DNA of 35,959 nt from Helicobacter brantae (GCF_003364205.1 NZ_NXLV01000018.1:1-35959); one strand, 5' to 3'; numbered from the stretch's first letter, positions 12,143-19,500 are shown. The notes: generated by a model not told the origin, from the sequence alone. Program-made: numbers and translations.

Positions 12143-13840
12143 ATGCTTGATCGACAATTATTTGCCTTTATCAAAGAAAAGCAAGGCTTGGTTTTCAAAT
12201 CCCTTTTCTTGCTCCTAGCCAATCTCTTTTGTAATCTCTCTATCACTGCTTTGTGTATCTTCTCGCTTTACTGCTTCATTCACTCTCTCCCACTCTATGC
12301 CCTACTCTCTTTGCTTGTGGTGTGTTTTTTTGTCTATCTCAAATCCATTTCTCTTTCTCTCCAAGGAGAGGCTAGTGCGACTTTGGCAGATTATGTGACT
12401 CAAAAACTGCGACTTCAAAGCTATACCCATTTTCTATCTTTGAGAGCCAAAACCCCTCTAAGTATCCAAGAAATGGCTCAGTTATCCACTGAAGGGATTG
12501 AGCAATTACGCCTGTATTATTCAGTGTATCTCTCCTCATTTTTCTACTCCCTTATTGCCCCTATGCTTCTCTTTGTCCTTTTTGCATTCTTAGATTTTAA
12601 AGTTGCCCTAACCTATCTTCTCTGTATCCCCCTCATTCCTCTCTCAATCATCGCAATCTCCAAATGGGCAAAAAAGATTTTTCATATTTATTGGGGAGAA
12701 TATCTCTCTTTGGGGGATTATTTTTTGGATAGTGCAAGGGGAATGAAAGAGCTTAAGATTTTTAATTATGATGAGATTAAGCAAAAAGAAATGAGTCATC
12801 AAGCTCAAAGATTTAGAGAGGTTACAATGAAAGTCCTAGTAATGCAACTCTCTTCGGTTACCATAATGGATCTTGTCGCTTATCTTGGTGCTGGGATAGG
12901 GATCGTCCTCTCACTTCAGGCAATGCGTGAGGGACTAAGTGTGTATATGGTGCTTTTTATGATTTTGGTAGGGGCAGAATTTTTCTTGCCAATGCGACAG
13001 CTTGGAAGTGCCTTTCATATCGCAATGAATGGCGTTACAGCAGGGAAAAAAATCCTCACTCTCCTCTCTCTCCCACTCCCTCAAACCCCTACAATTCCCC
13101 TACCCTCGCCTCTCACTTCAATCACTTCTCAAAATCTTAGCTTCTCTTATGAGGATAGAGAAATACTCACAAACCTCAATCTCACGCTCTATCGTGGGCT
13201 TTATAGCATTGTAGGAGTTTCAGGAAGTGGTAAATCCACACTCTCAAAACTCCTCACCAACTCACTCACCCCAACAAGTGGAGAAATCCTCTACAACTCC
13301 ACTCCACTAAGCCAAATCAACCCCCAAAGCTTCTATGAAAAAGTCGCCTATCTTAGCAATCAGAGTTTTTTGCTAAGCAAAAGTTTAAGAGAGCTTTTTG
13401 CATTTTACAATCCCTCTATAAGTGAGCAGAGAATCTATGAACTTCTCTCCTTAGTAAGGCTTAAAGATTTTGTCCTAGAGAATAATGGACTAGATTTTTG
13501 TATCAACCCCTCTTGTTCCAACCTCTCAGGAGGCGAAAAACAACGCCTGCTCTTAGCTCTCTATCTTAGCAAGGATTATGAGGTGTATATCTTTGATGAG
13601 ATTACAAGCAATATTGATAGAGAAAGTGAGGAGATTATCATCAATCTCATCAAAAATCTCTCAAAAGACAAAATCATTCTTCTCATCTCTCATCGTCTCA
13701 AAAACACACTCTCTAGCGATTGTATTTTTGTCATTAAAGATACAAATATCATTGAGAGTGGCAATGCAGAAGAGCTTTTGAGAGCAAAAGGAGAGTTTTT
13801 CACTCTCTACAATCAACAAAAACAACTTGAGGAAATCTAA
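12143..13840 (+). CDS. ABC exporter half-transporter, CydD-like
   Basis: An inner-membrane ABC protein of 565 residues with an N-terminal six-helix transmembrane domain and a C-terminal ATPase. The membrane domain has CydD-type signatures: an EGIEQLRLYYSVYL segment, PLIPL, a GDYFLDSARGMKELKIF segment, and AEFFLPMRQLGSAFH before the ATPase. The ATPase shows Walker A GVSGSGKST, signature LSGGEKQR, Walker B VYIFDEITSNID and an H-loop ISHR. I start at ATG 12143, preceded by AGGAA, and not at 12110, which overlaps the operator. It abuts the next gene with no gap, so the two should form a heterodimer. CydDC of E. coli exports thiols for cytochrome bd assembly; whether this pair does so is open. The Fur-like sites upstream hint at a metal-linked role. 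Confidence 0.82.
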   Translation: MLDRQLFAFIKEKQGLVFKSLFLLLANLFCNLSITALCIFSLYCFIHSLPLYALLSLLVVCFFVYLKSISLSLQGEASATLADYVTQKLRLQSYTHFLSLRAKTPLSIQEMAQLSTEGIEQLRLYYSVYLSSFFYSLIAPMLLFVLFAFLDFKVALTYLLCIPLIPLSIIAISKWAKKIFHIYWGEYLSLGDYFLDSARGMKELKIFNYDEIKQKEMSHQAQRFREVTMKVLVMQLSSVTIMDLVAYLGAGIGIVLSLQAMREGLSVYMVLFMILVGAEFFLPMRQLGSAFHIAMNGVTAGKKILTLLSLPLPQTPTIPLPSPLTSITSQNLSFSYEDREILTNLNLTLYRGLYSIVGVSGSGKSTLSKLLTNSLTPTSGEILYNSTPLSQINPQSFYEKVAYLSNQSFLLSKSLRELFAFYNPSISEQRIYELLSLVRLKDFVLENNGLDFCINPSCSNLSGGEKQRLLLALYLSKDYEVYIFDEITSNIDRESEEIIINLIKNLSKDKIILLISHRLKNTLSSDCIFVIKDTNIIESGNAEELLRAKGEFFTLYNQQKQLEEI

Positions 13841-15499
13841 ATGAAATACAATACTTTTACCCTTATCATCAGACTTCTAGTCTTCATCAAAGAGTTTATC
13901 CCCTCTATTTTAATCGCCGTTTTTAATGGAACTTTGGGATTCATCTTGGCAATGAATATCAGCATTTTTGCTTCTTTGGCTGTTTTGAAATACCTTGAAG
14001 TGCCTATCTCTTTGAGCTATACACAACTCTTCTCAATCATTCTCATCAGTGGAGCATTGAGAGGAGGGGTGCGTTATATTGAACAATACTTCAATCATCT
14101 TTTGGCTTTTAAACTCTTAGCAATCTTGAGGGAAAAAATCTTTGCAATCCTCAGAAAGCTCTCCCCCTCAAAACTTGATGAGAAAAACAAAGGTGAAATT
14201 TTAAGTATGCTTCAAGGTGATATTGAAACGCTTGAGATTTTTTATGCCCACACCATTACCCCCTTTGCAATCGCATTGCTCACTTCAAGTATTACAGCTT
14301 TATTTTTGGGGATCTATATCCATTGGGCTTTGGGGGTGTTTGCGTTGTTTGCTTATTTTTTGATTGGACTTGTGATCCCCTACTTTTTCTATCACTCCAA
14401 TCACTTGCTAGGAGAACATTATCGCCAAGAGCTCTCTAGCTCTCAAGAAATCTATCTTCAAAGCATTTTTGGCTCTTATGAAATCCTCTCTCAAAATAGA
14501 CAAAAAGAGCAAATCCAACTCATCTCTTCCACCACCCAAACTCTCAATTCTCTCAGCCACGCCTTGGAGGAAAAAAACACATATTTTAAAAACCTCTGCA
14601 ATAGTGCAATTATCTTGCTTAATCTCTGCATTATTTTACTCACTGCCTTTCTAGCCCATCAAGGGAGGGTTGAGAATGTGATGAATATTTTGGGTTTTGT
14701 TACTCTAACTTCATCATTTGGAAGCGTCATTGCTCTTGCCAATCTCCCTCACAATCTTGCAATGAGCTTTGCCTCAGGGCGTAGAATCTTGGATCTATTA
14801 GATGAGAAACCCCTAGTGCGTGAGGGAAGTGAGGAATTTGAGTTTGAAGAATTGCAAGTTAGAAACCTAAGCTTTGAGTATGAAAATAAACAAATCTTAA
14901 AAGAGATAAATTTTGAAATCAAAAAAGGAGAAATCAGTGGAATCTATGGGAAATCAGGAAGTGGAAAGACAACAATCCTCAAACTCCTTATGCACTTTTA
15001 CAATCCAAGCGGTGGGGAGATTCTCTACAATGGACTTCCCATAGAGCTTCTCTCTCATCAAAGCCTCTATCACAATGTCAATCTATTCTCTCAAGAGACC
15101 TATCTATTTGCCACAACAATTAGAGAAAACCTCAAAATCGCCAATCCCAACGCCACAGAGCAAGAGCTTATCAATGCAACAAAAGAGGCAAATATCTATG
15201 AGCTTATCTCAAAACTCCCCAATCAATTTGATACCAAAATCACAGATATGCAAGACAATCTCTCAAGTGGAGAAAAGCAACGCATCGGACTTGCTAGAGT
15301 ATTTTTGAAAAAACCCAAACTACTTTTGCTTGATGAAGCCACAGCAAATATTGATATCTTAAATGAGTCTTTTATCCTCAAAACTCTAAAAAATCTCTCC
15401 CACTCAATGGCAATCCTCATCATCTCTCATCGCCCCTCTACCCTCTCAATCTGCGATAGGGTTTATCGACTTAGTGAGGGGAGATTACAGAGAGAATAA
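13841..15499 (+). CDS. ABC exporter half-transporter, CydC-like
   Basis: A 552-residue partner of the preceding CydD-like protein; its ATG directly follows the TAA of that gene, so the two are translationally linked in one operon. The transmembrane domain carries the CydC-type run GGVRYIEQYFNH-LAFKLLAILREKIF, then KLSPSKLDEKNKGEILS and the DIETLEIFYAHTI segment. The ATPase has Walker A GKSGSGKTT, signature LSSGEKQR, Walker B LLLLDEATANID and H-loop ISHR. The signature has Ser in place of the second-position Gly (LSSGE), a tolerated variant. The substrate cannot be read from sequence; thiol, siderophore-related or other small-molecule export are all possible. Confidence 0.82.
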   Translation: MKYNTFTLIIRLLVFIKEFIPSILIAVFNGTLGFILAMNISIFASLAVLKYLEVPISLSYTQLFSIILISGALRGGVRYIEQYFNHLLAFKLLAILREKIFAILRKLSPSKLDEKNKGEILSMLQGDIETLEIFYAHTITPFAIALLTSSITALFLGIYIHWALGVFALFAYFLIGLVIPYFFYHSNHLLGEHYRQELSSSQEIYLQSIFGSYEILSQNRQKEQIQLISSTTQTLNSLSHALEEKNTYFKNLCNSAIILLNLCIILLTAFLAHQGRVENVMNILGFVTLTSSFGSVIALANLPHNLAMSFASGRRILDLLDEKPLVREGSEEFEFEELQVRNLSFEYENKQILKEINFEIKKGEISGIYGKSGSGKTTILKLLMHFYNPSGGEILYNGLPIELLSHQSLYHNVNLFSQETYLFATTIRENLKIANPNATEQELINATKEANIYELISKLPNQFDTKITDMQDNLSSGEKQRIGLARVFLKKPKLLLLDEATANIDILNESFILKTLKNLSHSMAILIISHRPSTLSICDRVYRLSEGRLQRE

Positions 15500-15516
15500 T
15501 CCCCTCATCACTCCTC

Positions 15517-15681
15517 TATCCACCCACCCTCTCGCCTTGCTTGTGGTAAGGGGGTTTGAGGAGCAAGATAAAAACCTCAAGAGCAAGATTTAGCGAGGCT
15601 CTCCCCTATTGACAAAAAGAAAGGAGCAAGACTTTCTTTTTGGGCTGAGGGGAGTGAGGAGGGGTAAGCTTTTTCTTTGGG
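15517..15681. repeat. structured repeat element A, copy 1 (165 bp)
   Basis: First of four copies of an element running from TATCCACCCAC to GGGGTAAG-CTTTTTCTTTGG. Its conserved core is a hairpin CAAAAAGAAAG (15613-15623) / CTTTCTTTTTG (15632-15642) nested in CTCCCCT (15601-15607) / AGGGGAG (15648-15654). The core arm carries T-runs on both strands, so it could be a bidirectional terminator between the convergent exporter operon and the minus-strand genes. This copy lacks the apical GGCA-GAAG-TGCC hairpin of copies 2-4 and has a simpler TTGAGG/CCTCAA stem (15556-15561/15575-15580). Confidence 0.75.
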
Positions 15682-15729
15682 AGCAAAATTGATATTCTAA
15701 AATCTAATAATAAAGAGGCAAAAATGATA

Positions 15730-15759
15730 AAAAGACACAGGGGTGGTAGTCCCCTGTGT
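15730..15759 (-). terminator. terminator of toxin-like mRNA 1
   Basis: On the minus strand a 9-bp stem (ACACAGGGG/CCCCTGTGT, 15735-15743 and 15751-15759) with a 7-nt loop is followed by CTTTTTATC. It closes the mRNA of the 28-residue peptide about 25 nt after its stop. The matching stem is kept in copy 2 (16305-16327). Confidence 0.75.
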
Positions 15760-15783
15760 TGAACTCGGTATGGCAGTCATCTC

Positions 15784-15870
15784 TTATTTCTTGAGAAAAC
15801 TCCTTATTTCCTCTCGAAAGAGGGTAACAAGGATAGAAATAACCGCGATGAGAATCATCAAGAAATCCAT
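15784..15870 (-). CDS. 28-residue membrane peptide, candidate type I toxin, copy 1
   Basis: A tiny ORF starting MDFLMI with a hydrophobic core (residues 3-18, IAVISILVTLF) and a charged tail REEIR-SFLKK: one short transmembrane helix with a basic C-terminus, the general build of type I toxins such as Fst, Ldr or AapA. I do not recognise it as a named family member. A good Shine-Dalgarno AGGAG (15881-15877) lies 6 nt before the ATG, and a terminator follows the stop. Copy 2 differs at only four residues, all mild (Leu7Phe, Ile13Val, Ser24Asn, Leu26Phe), with several silent changes, which supports real coding. The SD leader is complementary to the upstream small RNA at 15920-16002. Inferred action: depolarising or damaging the inner membrane when not repressed. 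Confidence 0.75.
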   Translation of the reverse strand: MDFLMILIAVISILVTLFREEIRSFLKK

Positions 15871-15919
15871 CTTGGACTCCTACAATCGAAAATCCACCCA
15901 CACACCCAACTCAATGTCC

Positions 15920-16002
15920 AAAAAAAAAGCTCAAGTCCCCCAACAGAGACTTGAGCTATTCGATTGTAGGACCGAGTCCAAATAACCACCTACCAAATGG
16001 TT
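15920..16002 (-). ncRNA. small RNA, candidate antitoxin RNA 1
   Basis: A predicted transcript of about 82 nt on the toxin strand. It begins after the -10 TAGAAT (16014-16009) with AACCA...TGGTT (a small 5' hairpin). Next is GGACUCGGU (15979-15971), able to pair with ACCGAGUUC in the toxin 3' UTR (15769-15761; nine pairs, one G-U). Then comes CCTACAATCGAA (15970-15959), a perfect 12-nt complement of the toxin leader and part of its SD (15890-15879). It ends in an intrinsic terminator AGCTCAAGTC/GACTTGAGCT plus nine T (15957-15920). A free RNA would block ribosome binding; a read-through transcript would fold the same arms in cis. Confidence 0.7.
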
Positions 16003-16020
16003 GAGAATATTCTAACTCAA
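16003..16020 (-). promoter_or_regulatory. promoter of small RNA 1
   Basis: The minus strand reads TTGAGTTAGAATATTCTC with -10 TAGAAT at 16014-16009, seven bases before the conserved AACC start. It is identical in copy 2, and the same TAGAAT hexamer precedes the second autotransporter. No convincing separate promoter is visible between the small-RNA terminator and the toxin ORF. Confidence 0.6.
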
Positions 16021-16075
16021 AAATAGACAATCACCAAACAAAATCTCAATCAAGATTGCAAATCCTCTCAACCCC

Positions 16076-16261
16076 TATCCACCCACCCTCTCGCCTTGAG
16101 CGTTGATGAAATTTTGGAGAAAAAACAAGGCAGAAGTGCCTTGTTCTCCAAAATGAATAGCTCAAGATTGAGCGAGACTCTCCCCTATTGACAAAAAGAA
16201 AGGAGCAAGACTTTCTTTTTGGGCTGAGGGGAGTGAGGAGGGGTAAGTCTTTTTCTTTGGG
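16076..16261. repeat. structured repeat element A, copy 2 (186 bp)
   Basis: Second copy of the element, directly upstream (minus strand) of small-RNA promoter 1. The apical part has stem ATTTTGGAGAA (16111-16121) / TTCTCCAAAAT (16144-16154) enclosing CAAGGCA-GAAG-TGCCTTG (16126-16143), then the shared CAAAAAGAAAG/CTTTCTTTTTG core with loop GAGCAAGA. The apical part is identical to copy 4. Confidence 0.75.
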
Positions 16262-16298
16262 AAAATAAAAGAGAATAAAAAGTAAAAAATGGCAAGAT

Positions 16299-16327
16299 GA
16301 GAAACACAGGGGTGGTAGCCCCCTGTG
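16299..16327 (-). terminator. terminator of toxin-like mRNA 2
   Basis: CACAGGGG (16305-16312) pairs with CCCCTGTG (16320-16327) on the minus strand; the downstream T-run (TTTCT) is weaker than in copy 1. Confidence 0.6.
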
Positions 16328-16350
16328 CCGAGTTCAAAACGTCGGTTATT

Positions 16351-16437
16351 TTACTTTTTAAAAAAGTTCCTTATTTCCTCTCGAAAGAGAGTAACAAGGA
16401 CAGAAATAACCGCAATGAAAATCATCAAGAAATCCAT
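16351..16437 (-). CDS. 28-residue membrane peptide, candidate type I toxin, copy 2
   Basis: Paralogue of the peptide at 15784-15870, again 28 residues: start MDFLMI, hydrophobic core IAVISVLVTLF, tail REEIR-NFFKK. A strong Shine-Dalgarno GGAGG (16447-16443) sits 5 nt before the ATG. Its leader (TTTAGCCGTTG, 16457-16447) is unlike that of copy 1 but is a perfect complement of CAACGGCTAAA in its own upstream RNA (16531-16521). Its 3' UTR segment TTTGAACTCG (16338-16329) is likewise complementary to the RNA at 16542-16533. The nearly identical peptide with divergent, co-changed RNA segments argues for two insulated toxin-antitoxin pairs. Confidence 0.75.
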   Translation of the reverse strand: MDFLMIFIAVISVLVTLFREEIRNFFKK

Positions 16438-16485
16438 CTTGGCCTCCAACGGCTAAAATCCACCCACACACCCAACTCAATGTCC

Positions 16486-16567
16486 AAAAAAAAAGCCCAA
16501 GCCCTTTGGGGGACTTGAGCTTTAGCCGTTGATTTGAACTCGAAAAATAACCACCTACCAAATGGTT
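16486..16567 (-). ncRNA. small RNA, candidate antitoxin RNA 2
   Basis: Predicted about 82-nt RNA with the same plan as RNA 1. A conserved 5' AACCA...TGGTT hairpin is followed by CGAGUUCAAA (16542-16533), a perfect 10-nt match to the toxin 2 3' UTR, and then CAACGGCTAAA (16531-16521), a perfect 11-nt match to the toxin 2 leader at the edge of the SD. The terminator is AGCTCAAGTCC/GGGCTTGGGCT with G-T wobbles, then nine T (16521-16486). The region between this terminator and the toxin SD is identical in both copies and holds GTGGGTGGAT, also found at the start of element A. Confidence 0.7.
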
Positions 16568-16585
16568 GAGAATATTCTAACTCAA
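16568..16585 (-). promoter_or_regulatory. promoter of small RNA 2
   Basis: Minus-strand TTGAGTTAGAATATTCTC with -10 TAGAAT at 16579-16574, identical to that of copy 1. Confidence 0.6.
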
Positions 16586-16640
16586 AAATAGACAATCGTT
16601 AAATAAAATCTCAATCAAGATTGCAAATCCTCTCAAACCC

Positions 16641-16830
16641 TATCCACCCACTCTCTCGCCTTTCTCATGGTGAGAGTTTTGAGGAAAATAGATAAGGCAG
16701 AAGTGCCTTATCCCTCAAAACCTCAAGAGCAAGATTGAATAAGACTCTCCCCTATTGACAAAAAGAAAGGGGATAATCACTTTCTTTTTGGGCTGAGGGG
16801 AGTGAGGAGGGGTAAGCCTTTTTCTTTGGG
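16641..16830. repeat. structured repeat element A, copy 3 (190 bp)
   Basis: Third copy. Its apical stems differ from copies 2 and 4 but still pair: GTTTTGAGG (16676-16684) / CCTCAAAAC (16713-16721) enclosing ATAAGGCA-GAAG-TGCCTTAT (16692-16711). The core stem is kept with a different loop. It lies directly upstream (minus strand) of small-RNA promoter 2. Confidence 0.75.
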
Positions 16831-16906
16831 AATAAAAAAAGAATAAAAAAAATCAAAACAAAAAAAGCTAAAAATATCAAAACAAACCACAATCCCTCTC
16901 AAATCT

Positions 16907-17093
16907 TATCCACCCACCCTCTCGCCTTGAGCGTTGATGAAATTTTGGAGAAAAAACAAGGCAGAAGTGCCTTGTTCTCCAAAATGAATAGCTCAAGATT
17001 TAGCGAGGCTCTCCCCTATTGACAAAAAGAAAGGGGATAATCACTTTCTTTTTGGGCTGAGGGGAGTGAGGAGGGGTAAGCCTTTTTCTTTGG
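16907..17093. repeat. structured repeat element A, copy 4 (187 bp)
   Basis: Fourth copy, matching copy 2 in the apical hairpins and copy 3 in the core loop (GGGATAATCA). No small-RNA/toxin module lies between copies 3 and 4; only an A-rich linker is present. It ends 57 bp from the stop of the minus-strand aminotransferase gene and may terminate it. Confidence 0.75.
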
Positions 17094-17149
17094 CAATCAA
17101 AAAAGAGAAAAAAAAATCAATTATAAAAATTCAAACCCCAAAAAAGAGC

Positions 17150-18253
17150 TTATACCACACCCCTTGAAGTCATAAAACCATTCACCCCCTCTACCACTCT
17201 CTCCCTCTCTTCTTGTGTGATAAACGCACTCATTGGCAAAGAAAGAATTTGCTTTGAGATTTTCTCACTTACAGGAAAATCCCCTTCCTTATAGCCAAGA
17301 TACTCAAATGCTTCTTGCAAATGCAGAGGCATTGGGTAATGCACTGCTGTGGGGATCTCCCTCTCTTTGAGATATACACTTAGCTCATCACGATATGGGG
17401 TGCAAATGGAGTATTGGGCATAAACACTCTCATTGCCCTCTTGGATAAATGGAGTAATCACCCCTTGAAGATGATTATCATAATACTTAGCCACCTCTTG
17501 GCGTTTGAGTATCTCATCTTTGAAAAACTTAAGCTTGGCACACAAGATTGAAGCTTGGAGCGAATCCATTCTTGCATTCATTCCAATGTATTGATGAATA
17601 TATCTCCTTTTTTGTCCGTGAGAAAGCAAGGATTTGATTTTGTGTGCCAACCCCTCATCTTGACAAAACACTGCCCCTCCATCGCCATAGCACCCCAAAG
17701 GCTTACTTGGGAAAAAGCTTGTAGTGGCAAGGGGGGAGAGAGAGCAAGAGTATTTGCCCTGATATTTTCCTCCAAAGCTTTGAGCTCCATCTTCTATCAC
17801 GCACAAGCCATATTTTTGGGCTATCTGATTGATCGGATAGAGATCGCAAACCTGCCCATAAAGACTTACAGGCAAAATCGCTTTGGTTTTGGGAGTGATT
17901 TTTTCTTCTATAAGATGATAGTTGAAATTATAAGTATCTTCAAAAATATCTACAAACACAGGCTTTGCACCCAAAAAGGCAATCGCCTCAGCTGTGGCAA
18001 TGAAAGTAAATGGAGTGGTAATCACCTCATCATCTCTTCCCACTCCACAGGCTAGGAGTGCCAAAATAATTGCATCAGTTCCACTAGAACAAGCTATTGC
18101 AAAAGGAGAGGAGCAAAACTCGCTTAGCCCTCTCTCAAGCCGTGCAATACTCTCACCATTGATATAGCTAGAGCTATCAAGCACTTTTTGGATTTCTGCA
18201 TTGATTTGTGTTTTGTAAAGTTGATATTGAGATTGCAAGTTTGTGAAGTCCAT
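17150..18253 (-). CDS. DegT/DnrJ/EryC1-family sugar aminotransferase, WbpE-like
   Basis: A 367-residue PLP-dependent enzyme that would transfer an amino group from glutamate to a keto-sugar nucleotide. Visible landmarks are the substrate loop ACSSGTDAI (54-62), the PLP-binding IEDGAQSFG (153-161) and the Schiff-base lysine K184 in SFFPSKPLGCYGDGG. The sequence style, including PVSLYGQ and the SFFPSKPLG context, is close to WbpE, which makes UDP-2-acetamido-3-amino-glucuronate for surface glycans; that substrate is an inference. The ATG follows AAGGAGTCGC. It lies 40 bp downstream of an outer membrane protein gene on the same strand; no other glycan genes are in the window, so its pathway partners lie elsewhere. 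Confidence 0.88.
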   Translation of the reverse strand: MDFTNLQSQYQLYKTQINAEIQKVLDSSSYINGESIARLERGLSEFCSSPFAIACSSGTDAIILALLACGVGRDDEVITTPFTFIATAEAIAFLGAKPVFVDIFEDTYNFNYHLIEEKITPKTKAILPVSLYGQVCDLYPINQIAQKYGLCVIEDGAQSFGGKYQGKYSCSLSPLATTSFFPSKPLGCYGDGGAVFCQDEGLAHKIKSLLSHGQKRRYIHQYIGMNARMDSLQASILCAKLKFFKDEILKRQEVAKYYDNHLQGVITPFIQEGNESVYAQYSICTPYRDELSVYLKEREIPTAVHYPMPLHLQEAFEYLGYKEGDFPVSEKISKQILSLPMSAFITQEERERVVEGVNGFMTSRGVV

Positions 18254-18293
18254 TGCGACTCCTTGAGAGAATTATCCCACCCCCTCCCCTATT

Positions 18294-19469
18294 TTAGAAT
18301 GAGAATTTAGTGAAAGCGATTGCTTTATCAAAGTGATTTTCTTGCACCCAGCCTCCACCAACGCTCCATTTCATAGATCTGTTGTTGATGATATTGACAC
18401 TTCCAACGACTGAAATCTCTTTGTAATCCCAATCTGCATACAAGATATCAAGATCAAAATATTTATGTGTCAATCCTGTGAAAACATACCATACATCTCT
18501 TCCTGCTGAGAAGAAATCAGTGTTTTGTCCAAAAGTGTTGCCATAAAATCTTGATTTTTCACTGGTATGATAGATTCCTCCATTCTTTCCAACAGTATAA
18601 ACACCTCCACCAAACTTGACTAAATCATAGATTTTAAACTCTTGATCAAGCCAGAGCAAGAATGTATTTTCATACCAATTTTGATACATTCCTCTAAAGG
18701 TTGTTTGAGAAGAGAATTTTTTGTTTCCAAGATCTAGCTCTACTTTACCACCAAGCTGAATCACATCATCTCCATCTTGCAATACATAAGTTACAAATGG
18801 ATCGACATAGAGCATTTCATTGATATTGATATCTACTCCAGTAGACATATAGTGTGAATTGCTACCAAATCCTACATGTCCATATTGGTGGAATCCCATC
18901 AAATCACTGCCGATTCTTCCTGGGTTTCTTGCTCCAAAATCCATAATCTCATAAGCATAGTTTGCCCACCAAGTCAAGTATCGAGTTTCTAGCTTTAAGC
19001 TCACACCCTCACTCAACCCTGAGATCCAATCTACACCATTTTTTGTCTTACCATCTTTACCATCAAAGAAAGTGCTAAGATCGTATCGACCACCAATCAA
19101 TGAGAAGTTTCTAGTATCCACTCTCAAATATGCATCAGAAAGCCAGTTATACCACTTCACATCTCCTGGCTTTGTGAAAAAACCTCTCTCTACAATAGAT
19201 TTAAATGCTCCATCTGGAGAGATAAGATAAGGAAGACCTCCTGCTACACCCAATCCTAAGCTTACAGGCCCAAAGCCCACTTCAAATCCTGCTCTAGCTG
19301 TCACTCCACCAAACCAAGGCTGTTTGCTTTCTCCACTACCATCATTAATCTTATCAATCCCAAAACTATAAGCTGTCCCTATATGTCCAAAAACATCAAA
19401 AGTTACAGCATTTGCTCCACTTACCAATAAACTTGCTACTGCAAGTGATCCAAAAAACTTAGTTCTCAT
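18294..19469 (-). CDS. Hof-type outer membrane protein
   Basis: A 391-residue outer membrane beta-barrel protein. It has a clear signal peptide (MRTKFFGSLAVASLLVSGANA, cut before VTFDVFGH) and ends in phenylalanine (KFSF), the usual signal for barrel assembly. Alternating aromatic strands (for example YLTWWANYAYE and WYVFTGLTHKYFDLDILYADWDY) and motifs such as the near-N-terminal FGHIGTAYSFG and the GGRYDLSTFFDG stretch fit the Helicobacter Hof family; which Hof it matches cannot be told. A second member lies 68 bp upstream on the same strand. A 15-bp palindrome sits in that gap (19501-19515), so it may have its own regulated promoter. Function may be porin-like uptake; no substrate evidence. 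Confidence 0.8.
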   Translation of the reverse strand: MRTKFFGSLAVASLLVSGANAVTFDVFGHIGTAYSFGIDKINDGSGESKQPWFGGVTARAGFEVGFGPVSLGLGVAGGLPYLISPDGAFKSIVERGFFTKPGDVKWYNWLSDAYLRVDTRNFSLIGGRYDLSTFFDGKDGKTKNGVDWISGLSEGVSLKLETRYLTWWANYAYEIMDFGARNPGRIGSDLMGFHQYGHVGFGSNSHYMSTGVDININEMLYVDPFVTYVLQDGDDVIQLGGKVELDLGNKKFSSQTTFRGMYQNWYENTFLLWLDQEFKIYDLVKFGGGVYTVGKNGGIYHTSEKSRFYGNTFGQNTDFFSAGRDVWYVFTGLTHKYFDLDILYADWDYKEISVVGSVNIINNRSMKWSVGGGWVQENHFDKAIAFTKFSF

Positions 19470-19500
19470 TTTTAATTCTCCTTATACCTTAAAAGGTTGG

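Noticed and set aside
15820-15930. Plus-strand antisense RNA against the toxin (AapA/IsoA style), using GATAGAAAT as a -10
   Set aside because: The box is degraded in copy 2 (GACAGAAAT) and no plus-strand terminator follows; the same-strand small RNA has better promoter, terminator and covariation support.
15704-15985. Open frames of 65 codons (minus, 15704-15901) and 80 codons (plus, 15743-15985) over toxin module 1
   Set aside because: Neither has a convincing RBS, and the matching frames in module 2 diverge in sequence, whereas the 28-codon minus-strand frame is conserved with an SD and a terminator.
16297-16561. Open frames of 73 codons (plus) and 67 codons (minus) over toxin module 2
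   Set aside because: They are shadows of the small RNA/toxin structure; their translations do not match those of module 1 along their length.
15517-17093. Repeat array resembling CRISPR
   Set aside because: Units are 165-190 bp with long unique or gene-bearing spacers, copies differ from each other, and there are no cas genes.
17555-18055. 166-codon plus-strand open frame inside the aminotransferase gene
   Set aside because: Lies opposite a well-supported gene with intact catalytic motifs; the translation shows no family features.
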